Below are positions 1 through 6,197 of a stretch of DNA of 11,623 bases, in pieces. The notes under the pieces are model-generated. The model made no database searches and had not been told where the DNA came from. It saw only the letters and a program-made list of their open reading frames with translations. This DNA comes from CAZBGL01 sp964491375 (GTDB taxonomy: Bacteria; Desulfobacterota; Deferrisomatia; Deferrisomatales; Deferrisomataceae): positions 1-11,623 of the forward strand of contig CAZBGL010000087.1 of assembly GCA_964491375.1 (NCBI GenBank), given 5' to 3'. A program made the translations under genes and the position numbers. The number at the start of each line of letters is the position of its first letter. Position 1 is the stretch's first letter.

Positions 1-132
1 GCGGAGATGGACTTGGCCAGCGCCCTGGTGTTCGAGAGCACGTGCTACGAGATGACCATCCCCACCGAGGACCGCCTCGAAGGACTCCGGGCGTTCCGCG
101 AAAAACGCAAGCCCCAATACAAGGGCCGCTGA
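1..132 (+). CDS. Crotonase-superfamily protein (enoyl-CoA hydratase/isomerase-like), C-terminal fragment
   Basis: Only the last 43 residues and the TGA stop lie in the window; the gene runs in from the left edge, so I placed it by reading frame 1. The readable tail contains TEDRLEGLRAFREKRKP and ends YKGR. This is the usual crotonase C-terminus, in which a (T/S)xDxxEGxxAFxEKRxPxFxG segment closes the trimer-forming helical region. Crotonases act on acyl-CoA thioesters (hydration, isomerisation, hydrolysis or C-C cleavage). The residues that would tell these reactions apart, including the two oxyanion-hole segments, lie outside the window, so the reaction cannot be named. Only 33 bp separate it from the downstream HMG-CoA-lyase-like gene on the same strand, so the two are probably cotranscribed and work in one acyl-CoA pathway. 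Family assignment is fairly secure; substrate unknown. Confidence 0.8.
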   Translation, partial: AEMDLASALVFESTCYEMTIPTEDRLEGLRAFREKRKPQYKGR

Positions 133-165
133 CCGCAACCCTTTCTCGATCAGGAGGGAAGAAGC

Positions 166-1212
166 ATGGCGACGTTGCAGTATCCCAAGAAGGTGGTGAT
201 CGGCGACATCACGGTGCGTGACGGGTTCCAGCACGAGGAAAAGTTCATCCCCACCGACGCCAAGGTGTGGGTGGCCGAACAGCTCATCCTGGCCGGATTC
301 AAGCGGATCGAGTTGACCAACTTCGGCAACCCCAAGCGCATGCCCCAGTTCAAGGACGCCGACGAACTGCTCAAGCGGGTTCGCTCGAGCAAGCGGGTGT
401 CCCACCTGATCAACGACGTGGAGATCACCGCGATCACCATCCGCGAGCGGGCGGTGGAGCGGGCCATCGAGGCCCGGAAGCAGGGCTACGGTCCGGACCG
501 GATCCTGTTCATGGTGTCCACGAGCGAGTCCCACCACATGGCCAACTCGGGGCTCACGCTCGAGGAGTACTGGAAGATGTGCGAGAAGTACATCCCCAAG
601 GCCCACGACGTGGGCATGAAGGTGTGCGGCACGGTGAGCACCATCTGGGGGTGCCCCATCGAGGGGCCCACCGAGCTCAAGAAGGCCGTTGAGTTCACCC
701 AGCGGTGGCTGGACATCGGAGCCGACGACATCGAGCACGCCGACCACGACGGCTCGGCCCCCCCCAACAAGGTGTACGAGTACTTTTCGATGATCCTGGA
801 CGCCATTCCCGACCCCACCAAGCACGTGGCCCACTTCCACGTGACCCGGGGATGGGGGCTGGCCAACGTGCTGGCCGCCCTCCAGGCCGGCATCACCCAT
901 TACGAGGGGACCCTGGGCGGCATCGGCGGCCAGCCGGCCAACTTCGTGGACGGTGTGCCCGTGGCCGGCACCGGCGAGTACTACTACGCCGACCCCAGCA
1001 TCACCGGGCTCGTGAGCACCGAGGACATGGTGGTCATGATGGACGAGATGGGAATCGACACCGGACTGGACGTGGACATGGTGCTCCAGATCGGCCGTAC
1101 CGTAGAACGGATCGTGGGCCGCCGGCTGCGTTCCGAGTGCGTGCACACCGGCCGGATCCCCAAGACCATCACGGGGCGCCGCACCGACGTGCTTCAGAAA
1201 AAGGCTTCATAG
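166..1212 (+). CDS. DRE-TIM metallolyase, HMG-CoA-lyase-like (pyruvate carboxyltransferase domain)
   Basis: A 348-residue TIM-barrel enzyme of the HMG-CoA lyase/isopropylmalate synthase superfamily, which makes or breaks C-C bonds through a metal-bound enolate. ATG 166 follows AGGAGG (152-157) at good spacing. Visible motifs: TVRDGFQ (residues 16-22, the RDGLQ metal and catalytic site, R18/D19); IELTNFGNPKRMPQ (48-61), matching the IETTSFVSPKWVPQ strand with E49; and HFHVTRGWGLANVLAAL (223-239), the metal-binding HxH. Several residues depart from classical HMG-CoA lyase. HCHDTYG reads HFHVTRG. The GGCPYA signature carrying the catalytic cysteine reads GGQPAN (Q256). About ten extra residues precede STEDMVVMMDEMGIDTG (284-300). 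It is therefore unlikely to be a standard HMG-CoA lyase; a related acyl-CoA or 2-oxoacid lyase or synthase is more likely. It is the last gene of its operon, 33 bp after a crotonase and just before an intrinsic terminator. Fold is secure, substrate unknown. Confidence 0.85.
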   Translation: MATLQYPKKVVIGDITVRDGFQHEEKFIPTDAKVWVAEQLILAGFKRIELTNFGNPKRMPQFKDADELLKRVRSSKRVSHLINDVEITAITIRERAVERAIEARKQGYGPDRILFMVSTSESHHMANSGLTLEEYWKMCEKYIPKAHDVGMKVCGTVSTIWGCPIEGPTELKKAVEFTQRWLDIGADDIEHADHDGSAPPNKVYEYFSMILDAIPDPTKHVAHFHVTRGWGLANVLAALQAGITHYEGTLGGIGGQPANFVDGVPVAGTGEYYYADPSITGLVSTEDMVVMMDEMGIDTGLDVDMVLQIGRTVERIVGRRLRSECVHTGRIPKTITGRRTDVLQKKAS

Positions 1213-1231
1213 GCGGCAGGTAGGCAGGCTC

Positions 1232-1273
1232 CAGGGCCCCGTCCGGCGGCAGCCGGGCGGGGCCCTGTCTTTT
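1232..1273 (+). terminator. Rho-independent terminator of the crotonase/lyase operon
   Basis: A perfect 10-bp stem, CAGGGCCCCG (1232-1241) with CGGGGCCCTG (1258-1267), continues after one T/G position into an inner CCGGC/GCCGG stem (1243-1247/1252-1256). It is followed on the plus strand by TCTTTT (1268-1273). It begins 20 bp after the lyase stop. The minus-strand operon converging from the right ends at 1277. On that strand the hairpin is not followed by a T run, so any termination there would be weaker. Confidence 0.85.
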
Positions 1274-1276
1274 GGG

Positions 1277-1786
1277 TCACGAAACCGGGCGGTGTGGGCC
1301 CCGCCCCAGATCCACGGCTGAAGTACCGGGCTCGTCCAGCACCCACGGCAACACCGCCAGGAACTCCAGACGCACGCACGGCAGCCCCTTCCACGGACCT
1401 TCCGGAAACATCCACCGCCGCAGGGCCACGTGCATCTCCGGCGAGATCCGCTCGAACACGTCCGTATCCCCATAAGCGAAGGGGAACCCCCGGTACGGCC
1501 GCCCGGTGACCACCTCGCCGGTGAACACGTATGCCCCGGCATACAGGTGTCCTCCGCCCTCCACGGGCGTGACCCACCTCACCTCAAACTCCTTGCGGGG
1601 GTCCACTCCGAAGGCGGCCAGCATTTGCCGGAAAAACGGCGAAAAATAGGTGGGGCGAGCGGCGTGGAAGTTCCGGCACGGGAGGCACCCGCACCGGGCC
1701 GCTGCGCCCTGGGTGATGCGTCGGTACACCGCTCGGGTGGCCGCCGGATCCATGTCCACGGTCCAGGCCAGCACCTTCCGTCGCAT
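1277..1786 (-). CDS. Conserved-looking hypothetical protein with CxCxxC motif
   Basis: 169 residues, no named family recognised. ATG 1786 lies 3 bp after the stop of the preceding gene, with GGAG overlapping that stop, so it is probably translationally coupled. The N-terminal half has a short helical stretch (DPAATRAVYRR, 13-23), then CGCLPCRNFHAAR (32-44) with C32, C34 and C37. My memory of uncharacterised bacterial proteins includes a similar CGC-PCRNF segment followed by a Gly-Val/Ile-Asp-Pro-x-Lys-Glu block; here it is FGVDPRKEFEV (59-69). The middle (about 70-105) is rich in G, Y and F and looks like beta strands. No signal peptide or membrane segment is visible, so it is probably cytoplasmic. 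The cysteines could bind a metal or be redox-active, but only three are clustered and C137 is distant. The final residues after about 152 look unstructured. It is clearly a real gene from its coupling and codon use; function unknown. Confidence 0.7.
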   Translation of the reverse strand: MRRKVLAWTVDMDPAATRAVYRRITQGAAARCGCLPCRNFHAARPTYFSPFFRQMLAAFGVDPRKEFEVRWVTPVEGGGHLYAGAYVFTGEVVTGRPYRGFPFAYGDTDVFERISPEMHVALRRWMFPEGPWKGLPCVRLEFLAVLPWVLDEPGTSAVDLGRGPHRPVS

Positions 1787-1789
1787 GTC

Positions 1790-3442
1790 TCACTCCGCCG
1801 GCCGGACCCGGAAACGACCCTCGGCCCTTGTGGGAAGCCGCACCCTGGACCGAAAATGGATCCGTTCCACCGGACCCCGAAGCCGAACCAGGGTCTCGAG
1901 CCCCCAGCGCACGGCTTCGGTCTCGGCCCTCCTTCCCGTACCGGCCGGCAGCACGATGAGGTCCCACGGCGATGGCGCCACCACCTGCACGGCGCGGCCC
2001 CTGAGTTCGGGCCCGTCGATGGCCTCCAGCGCACCCAGGAGCAACTCGGGCCAGCGGGCTAGCGAGGCCAATCCCTCCCCGTTCAGGGCCAGTACGGACA
2101 CCCCTTCCACATCCCCCCGGGCGAACGTCACGTCCCACTCTCGCTCCGTGGCGTCCTTTCGTACCCGCTCGGCCACGTCCCGAAGCCCCACCCCCCACTC
2201 CCGCACCACATCGGCCGTGACGTACCGAACGTGCTCCGGGCAGAGGGCCGCCACCACCACCTGTAGCGTTCCCTCCTTCTCCCACACCAGAGCCTCCCCC
2301 GGATCCGTGACCAGCATCTCCCGGAGCACCACGGGCCGTCCGCAAAAACACCGGAACGGCCGCGCACGTCGGCCCAGTTCCACCCGAAGGGCGTCCCAGA
2401 ACGCGGTCCACGATCCATCATCCGGGGAAAAACGCTCCGCCCACGCCCCCGGATCCAGCAGGAACACCCGCCCGGTGCGCGGATGCCGAAGCCTGAGGAC
2501 CGGCCCGTGCCGTGCGATCTGCAGCGGCCCGGCGTGTTCCCATACCCATGCCACCAAACGGGCGCGCCTGTCCAGGTCTTCGGCCGCACGGGCCACGGCC
2601 AGCCGCGCCGCGCCCTCCAGGCCCAACGCCTCCACCGCCGCGCGGAACCGCCACTCCGCGGGATCGATCCACACGCTCTCGCCCTGCCCGGAAAGCACAA
2701 CCCCTTCCCCATCCCGTTGAAAGGCCAGCCCGAGCCTGGAGGCCGCGGCTTCCAAGGACCGCACGAGCCGTGAGGGATCCACCTGCACCCATGCCACGTG
2801 GTCCCGGAGCACCTGTTGAAGCTCACGCCCACCGAGATCCACCCAGGTGACCTCCGGCACCCACGGGGCCTCAGGATCCCAGGGGTGGGCCCGCACCCAC
2901 CCCTCCCCCCGGGGGGAACGTCCCTCCCCCAGCAGGGCCAGGCGCTCGCCCGCGGCCAGGGGGCCGGCGCCGCGGGAACGCAGAGCCTCCACCAGCCCCG
3001 CCCGGAACGCGGTGATCGCGTCCAAGGCCCAGACATAGGGATTGCGGGGCAGGTGCTCCAGGGCCCGGCCCGCCACCTCCCTGGCCCCTTTCCCCCGGCC
3101 TTCCCGGATCTCCGCTCGCGCCCAGTCCCAGTAGACGTCCAGCAGGAACCCGTCCCGGTCGCCCAAGGCCGAAGCCGGTTCCGACTCGAGCACCTGGGCT
3201 GCCTCCGGGTACCGTCCCAGGTCGTACAGGCACTCCGCGCGAAGCCACAGGGCGTCGGCCTCCAGTTCGGAACCCCGGGGGATCCGGTCTAGATAGTCCA
3301 GGGCTTCCTGGAACAGGCCCGCGTCGTGGGCGTCCCACGCGAGGTTGAGCCAGCCCCTGTCCTGGGCCGTTCCGGCTGCGCAGCGAACCGTCCAACTCAG
3401 GAGCACGATTCCGATCAGTCCCAGCGTGGACACCTTGTTCAT
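1790..3442 (-). CDS. Exported TPR-containing protein of unknown function with C-terminal CxC/CxxH motif
   Basis: 550 residues. A Sec-type signal peptide is visible: MNKVSTLGLIGIVLLSWTV, then AAG with probable cleavage near residues 22-26. No lipobox is clear, although C21 sits close to the hydrophobic core. Residues about 30-150 form TPR-like helical repeats (WLNLAWDAHDAGLFQEALDY, then LWLRAECLYDLGRYPEAAQV), as in periplasmic scaffold or interaction proteins. The remainder is unrecognised. It includes FRCFCGRP (363-370) and ALCPEH (399-404), so C365, C367, C401 and H404 could make one zinc site, unusual in an exported protein. A strand-rich C-terminus follows (about 485-550). ATG 3442 is preceded by only a weak Shine-Dalgarno, but a TTGACA/TCTAAT promoter lies just upstream. 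It is the first gene of a two-gene operon with the small cysteine protein. The secretion signal and TPR region are well supported; the role is unknown. Confidence 0.8.
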   Translation of the reverse strand: MNKVSTLGLIGIVLLSWTVRCAAGTAQDRGWLNLAWDAHDAGLFQEALDYLDRIPRGSELEADALWLRAECLYDLGRYPEAAQVLESEPASALGDRDGFLLDVYWDWARAEIREGRGKGAREVAGRALEHLPRNPYVWALDAITAFRAGLVEALRSRGAGPLAAGERLALLGEGRSPRGEGWVRAHPWDPEAPWVPEVTWVDLGGRELQQVLRDHVAWVQVDPSRLVRSLEAAASRLGLAFQRDGEGVVLSGQGESVWIDPAEWRFRAAVEALGLEGAARLAVARAAEDLDRRARLVAWVWEHAGPLQIARHGPVLRLRHPRTGRVFLLDPGAWAERFSPDDGSWTAFWDALRVELGRRARPFRCFCGRPVVLREMLVTDPGEALVWEKEGTLQVVVAALCPEHVRYVTADVVREWGVGLRDVAERVRKDATEREWDVTFARGDVEGVSVLALNGEGLASLARWPELLLGALEAIDGPELRGRAVQVVAPSPWDLIVLPAGTGRRAETEAVRWGLETLVRLRGPVERIHFRSRVRLPTRAEGRFRVRPAE

Positions 3443-3486
3443 GGCCGGTCTTCTCGCTGGTTCCTCTCAGGCGGTCCCATTTCACC

Positions 3487-3516
3487 ATTAGACGGGCCTC
3501 GGCTACCCGGTGTCAA
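3487..3516 (-). promoter_or_regulatory. Sigma-70-type promoter for the TPR-protein operon
   Basis: On the minus strand, TTGACA (3516-3511) is a perfect -35 box. An 18-bp spacer and TCTAAT (3492-3487), five of six matches to the -10 box, follow. Transcription would start near 3480, giving a leader of roughly 38 nt before ATG 3442. It is the only strong promoter in this divergent intergenic region. Confidence 0.75.
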
Positions 3517-3624
3517 TGTGGGTCGGCGATCCGGAACCGGGGGCCAGGCAGGGCCTTCCTGGACCGGCGCCTCCGGCATATTGGCGACAGCCGGACTTTT
3601 CACGAAACCCTTCGGAACCACGGT

Positions 3625-3645
3625 GGGTTCGTTTCTCAAGAACCC
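3625..3645 (+). promoter_or_regulatory. Inverted repeat, possible operator or leader hairpin upstream of chemoreceptor gene
   Basis: GGGTTC (3625-3630) and GAACCC (3640-3645) form a perfect 6-bp inverted repeat with a 9-nt spacer, 54 bp before ATG 3699. The right arm overlaps TCAAGAAC (3636-3643). That sequence, 12 nt before GCCGAAGA (3656-3663), loosely resembles a sigma-28 (FliA) promoter, expected for chemotaxis genes but a poor match here. Either reading is tentative. No sigma-70 or sigma-54 promoter stands out for this gene. Confidence 0.25.
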
Positions 3646-3698
3646 TCGCACCTGGGCCGAAGAGAACCCATGTGAAACGCTCAAAGGGGGTGTATCCC

Positions 3699-5801
3699 AT
3701 GAGTTTCCGACTTGGCATCGCCCGGAAGGTCGCTGTTCTTTCGCTGGGCTCCACACTTCTCATGGGCGGGGTAGCCGCGCTCCTGTTCGTATACGGGTCG
3801 CATCGCCAGCAGACCATCACGACAACCTTGTTGCAACAGGCGGTGAAGGAGCAGGCCCAGGCTACGCGGTCTCGCATCGTGTCCGCCTATTCCGAACTCG
3901 CGCTGCAAAATGCCGAAGCACGGGCAAATGTAGCAGCCATGCGGATTGGTACCGAACTGGACAAGGCGCTCCAGTTTACCCAAGCGGTGGTGGAGAAGAT
4001 CCAGGGCCCCTATATCACCTATCTCAGCACCGGAGGAGGGTACTTCGAGAACGTCATCGATGGCCTCATCCGGAGGGCCGAAGGCTGGGTGACGGTCCGG
4101 GGGATCCAGGTACTGGACGGAACGGGTCGAGTGATCGCCGCCCGGCCCCACGAGCTGGGGGCCCCCCGTCCAGATCTGAAAGCTCGAGCCGTTGCCGCTG
4201 CAGGGATTGTTTTCGGTTCGTTCGAACCCTGTGAATCCGGTGGATACCGGCTTCCGGTTGCCGCCCCCTTGGTCTCACCTTTTGACGCAGCCGACTCGGG
4301 TGCCCTGGTAGTGCTCGTGGACGCCGACGTGTTCTGGTCGATCTTTCACACCGATTCGGTCCACGGCCAGACGGGTGGTGATTGGTGGATGGCGGACGCG
4401 GACGGCTCGATCCTCTATGAAGCGGGAACCGGGGACCGCGGACCCTTGTGGCCCGGCAACGGGACCAAGATCACCGACGCCCCCTATGGCGGCTTGGGAG
4501 ACCGTGTCCTCGAAGACCGAGGCCCAGGAAGTGGGCGGTACGTCGTCCACGGGGAGCCCTGCTTGGTCGGCTTCGCCCCCGTGCGGATCACGGGATGGCG
4601 CGTTGGAGTGAGAATACCCGAGCGGCTGGTGGCGCGCACGGCGGATCCGATCGTGGAGGATCTGGAAACGAGCCTCAAGGAAACCGTTGTTGGGGGGGTC
4701 ACCCATGCCCTGCGCTCCGAGGTGCGGCGCCTCTTGGGTACGGCCGGGGTCGGGGTGGGAATCGCCGTTCTCGTGGGCGTCTTGTTGTCCGCCTGGGCCG
4801 GAAGCCGTATCGCGCGCCCCCTGCGCAAGGCGGCGGCGGCGCTCGAAGAGATCGCCCGGGGCGGAGGGGATCTGACCCAGCGGATCGAGGTGCATTCGAA
4901 CGACGAGTCCGGGGAGGTGGCCCGTTGGTTCAACGCCTTCGCCGATTACCTCCAAGGCGCCCTGTCCCGGGTGGCAGCCAGCGCCCGAACGCTAGAAGGC
5001 GTCGCGGCTTCCGTAACGGAATCGGCCACCCGGGTGAGGAACGGGGCCCGGAGCCAAGCCACCGGATCCTCCGAGGTAGCCGCTGCCGTGGAAGATCTGT
5101 CGGCCACGGTTGAAACGATCTCGGGACGGGCTCAAGATGCGACCGGGCGGGCCCGCCAAGCCCGTGAAGTCGCGGCGGACGGAGGCCACACCGTCTCCGG
5201 GTCCCTTGAGGGACTCCGGGAAGTCGGCTCGCTGGTACGGGAGGCCCGGTCGAGCGTATCGATGCTCGGTGAGCAGACCCAGGCCATCGGCTCCGTGTTG
5301 AGCACGATTGAGGACATCGCGGATCAGACGAACCTGCTCGCGTTGAACGCCGCCATTGAGGCCGCCCGTGCAGGGGACCACGGAAGGGGGTTCGCGGTGG
5401 TGGCCGACGAGGTCAGGAAGCTGGCGGAAAAGACCGTGGATGCCACCCGCGAGATCGAGCAAATGATGAACGCGTTCCGGGACCGAACCCACAACGTCGT
5501 GGAGATCATGGAAAAAGCCTCCACCCGAGTCGAAGAGCACCTCGACCAGGTGACCGAGGCCGAAGGAGCCCTGGGATCGATCCTTCAGGCCGTGGACAAG
5601 CTCGGGCGGAGCCTGGAGGAGATCGCGCAGCTCACTACTGAGCAGTCCAGACGGGTGAAAGATATCGCCGCCCACACCGAGCAGATCGCCGCCGTAGCCC
5701 AGGAAACGGATCGGCAGATCGGAGACACCCTCGGGGCCCTGGAGGGTTTGACGCGCGAGGCCGAGTCCTTGGGAGAACTGGTGAGGGGTTTCAAGTTCTG
5801 A
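3699..5801 (+). CDS. Methyl-accepting chemotaxis protein (Cache-like sensor, HAMP, MCP signalling domain)
   Basis: 700 residues from ATG 3699, chosen because AAAGGGGG lies about 8 nt upstream and translation opens with the transmembrane anchor. The same frame is open upstream to 3510, but that stretch is proline-rich and non-membrane. Layout: TM1 about 11-33; extracytoplasmic sensor about 34-345, containing a Cache-like part (WVTVRGIQVLDGTGRVIAA, 130-148; GDWWMADADGSILYEAGTG, 227-245; YVVHGEPCLVGFAPV, 281-295); TM2 about 350-369; HAMP about 370-422; MCP signalling domain to the end. The conserved cytoplasmic tip is 537-579, with DQTNLLALNAAIEAARAG (542-559) and FAVVADEVRKLAEKT (565-579), which binds CheA and CheW. 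It ends LVRGFKF without an NWETF-type CheR/CheB tether, as is common outside enterics. No che or flagellar gene is in the window, so it is an orphan receptor. The ligand cannot be read from sequence. No T-rich terminator is visible downstream. Confidence 0.95.
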   Translation: MSFRLGIARKVAVLSLGSTLLMGGVAALLFVYGSHRQQTITTTLLQQAVKEQAQATRSRIVSAYSELALQNAEARANVAAMRIGTELDKALQFTQAVVEKIQGPYITYLSTGGGYFENVIDGLIRRAEGWVTVRGIQVLDGTGRVIAARPHELGAPRPDLKARAVAAAGIVFGSFEPCESGGYRLPVAAPLVSPFDAADSGALVVLVDADVFWSIFHTDSVHGQTGGDWWMADADGSILYEAGTGDRGPLWPGNGTKITDAPYGGLGDRVLEDRGPGSGRYVVHGEPCLVGFAPVRITGWRVGVRIPERLVARTADPIVEDLETSLKETVVGGVTHALRSEVRRLLGTAGVGVGIAVLVGVLLSAWAGSRIARPLRKAAAALEEIARGGGDLTQRIEVHSNDESGEVARWFNAFADYLQGALSRVAASARTLEGVAASVTESATRVRNGARSQATGSSEVAAAVEDLSATVETISGRAQDATGRARQAREVAADGGHTVSGSLEGLREVGSLVREARSSVSMLGEQTQAIGSVLSTIEDIADQTNLLALNAAIEAARAGDHGRGFAVVADEVRKLAEKTVDATREIEQMMNAFRDRTHNVVEIMEKASTRVEEHLDQVTEAEGALGSILQAVDKLGRSLEEIAQLTTEQSRRVKDIAAHTEQIAAVAQETDRQIGDTLGALEGLTREAESLGELVRGFKF

Positions 5802-5877
5802 ATGAAAACCGGGGTCCGCACCGGCCCTGACCCTCTCCGAAGACCCGAGGGCTCCCCCTACACCTCACCTGCCCAAA

Positions 5878-6024
5878 CCGCCAAACTGGCGGAGGGGGTG
5901 GGATGGACTCGGTCCCCTCCTGGGACCTCGCCCTCCGGGCGGACCTCCCTCCGGTCGGTCCGTCCGATTCCCTTCCTCCGCGGGAATCGTCGAACCCAGC
6001 CGTGGGTTCTCACCCACCCCCTCC
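5878..6024. other. Multi-hairpin palindromic element, candidate structured RNA
   Basis: This fills most of the 295-bp gap between the chemoreceptor and tRNA-Ser. An outer 12-bp perfect stem, GGAGGGGGTGGG (5891-5902) with CCCACCCCCTCC (6013-6024), encloses five hairpins: GGTCCC/GGGACC (5911-5916/5922-5927); CGCCC/GGGCG (5929-5933/5937-5941); CGGACC/GGTCCG (5940-5945/5957-5962, sharing two bases with the previous stem, or GACC/GGTC at 5942-5945/5953-5956); CGATTCCC/GGGAATCG (5965-5972/5982-5989); and GAACCCA/TGGGTTC (5992-5998/6003-6009). The first four loops carry TCC or CCTCC on the plus strand, which is GGA or GGAGG on the minus strand. A further stem, CCGCCA/TGGCGG (5878-5883/5887-5892), competes with the outer stem and is followed by TTT on the minus strand, like a weak terminator. 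A smaller CCCTC/GAGGG hairpin lies at 5831-5851. No promoter or matching Rfam family is recognised. The structure is read directly; that it is an RNA, and its strand, is inference. Confidence 0.5.
5887..5904 (-). repeat. Exact 18-nt copy of the tRNA-Ser 3' end
   Basis: TGGCGGAGGGGGTGGGAT occurs here and again at 6097-6114. There it is the complement of the last 18 nt of tRNA-Ser(UGA): half of the T arm, the acceptor strand, the discriminator base and CCA. Bases on either side differ (C/T before, G/T after). It also forms the left arm of the structured element. A tRNA 3'-end duplication can mark an integrase attachment site, but only 192 bp separate the copies and no integrase lies nearby. Confidence 0.7.
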
Positions 6025-6027
6025 CCA

Positions 6028-6055
6028 ACAAAACAGCCGGCCCCACGGCCGGCTG
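6028..6055 (-). terminator. Rho-independent terminator of the serS-tRNA-Ser transcript
   Basis: Read on the minus strand, a 9-bp stem CAGCCGGCC/GGCCGGCTG (6055-6047/6042-6034) with loop GTGG is followed by TTTTGT (6033-6028). It begins 41 bp beyond the tRNA 3' end. On the plus strand no T run follows, so it does not serve the chemoreceptor transcript. Confidence 0.88.
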
Positions 6056-6096
6056 CCACGCCTCCACGTCCGCCCCTTCCCCAAAACATCCGGGCT

Positions 6097-6184
6097 TGGC
6101 GGAGGGGGTGGGATTCGAACCCACGGGGGCTTGCGCCCCGGCGGTTTTCAAGACCGCTGCCTTAAACCGCTCGGCCACCCCTCC
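6097..6184 (-). tRNA. tRNA-Ser (anticodon UGA)
   Basis: 88 nt including the encoded CCA. The acceptor stem is GGAGGGG/CCCCTCC (6184-6178/6107-6101), the discriminator is G (6100) and CCA is at 6099-6097. The anticodon arm is GCGGT-CTTGAAA-ACCGC with anticodon TGA at 6150-6148. It has the long variable arm of class II tRNAs (GGGGC-GCAA-GCCCC, 6139-6126) and a T arm GTGGG-TTCGAAT-CCCAC. The 5' end GGAGGGGTGGCCGAG is typical of bacterial tRNA-Ser. It reads UCA and, by wobble, other UCN codons. It starts 13 bp after the serS stop on the same strand and is followed by an intrinsic terminator, so it is probably cut from the serS message. Confidence 0.98.
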
Positions 6185-6197
6185 GCGCGCCTTTGTC

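Noticed and set aside
1232..1267. Shared bidirectional terminator for both converging operons
   Set aside because: Only the plus strand has a T run; on the minus strand the sequence after the hairpin is GC-rich without T, so it is called for the plus strand only.
1650..2720. Plus-strand open frame opposite the TPR-protein gene
   Set aside because: The Ser/Arg/Pro-rich translation is a shadow of the minus-strand gene, which has a signal peptide, TPR motifs and a promoter.
3510..3698. 63-codon N-terminal extension of the chemoreceptor frame
   Set aside because: It overlaps the divergent promoter, is proline-rich with no membrane character, and ATG 3699 has a good Shine-Dalgarno followed by the first transmembrane segment.
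5887..6024. Second tRNA or selC-type tRNA-Sec gene suggested by tRNA-like ends
   Set aside because: At 138 nt it is too long, and no anticodon stem-loop, D arm or normal T loop can be drawn between the ends.
5887..6096. Integrative element bounded by tRNA 3'-end repeats
   Set aside because: The 192 bp between the copies hold no gene or integrase; kept only as a possible relic, not called as a mobile element.
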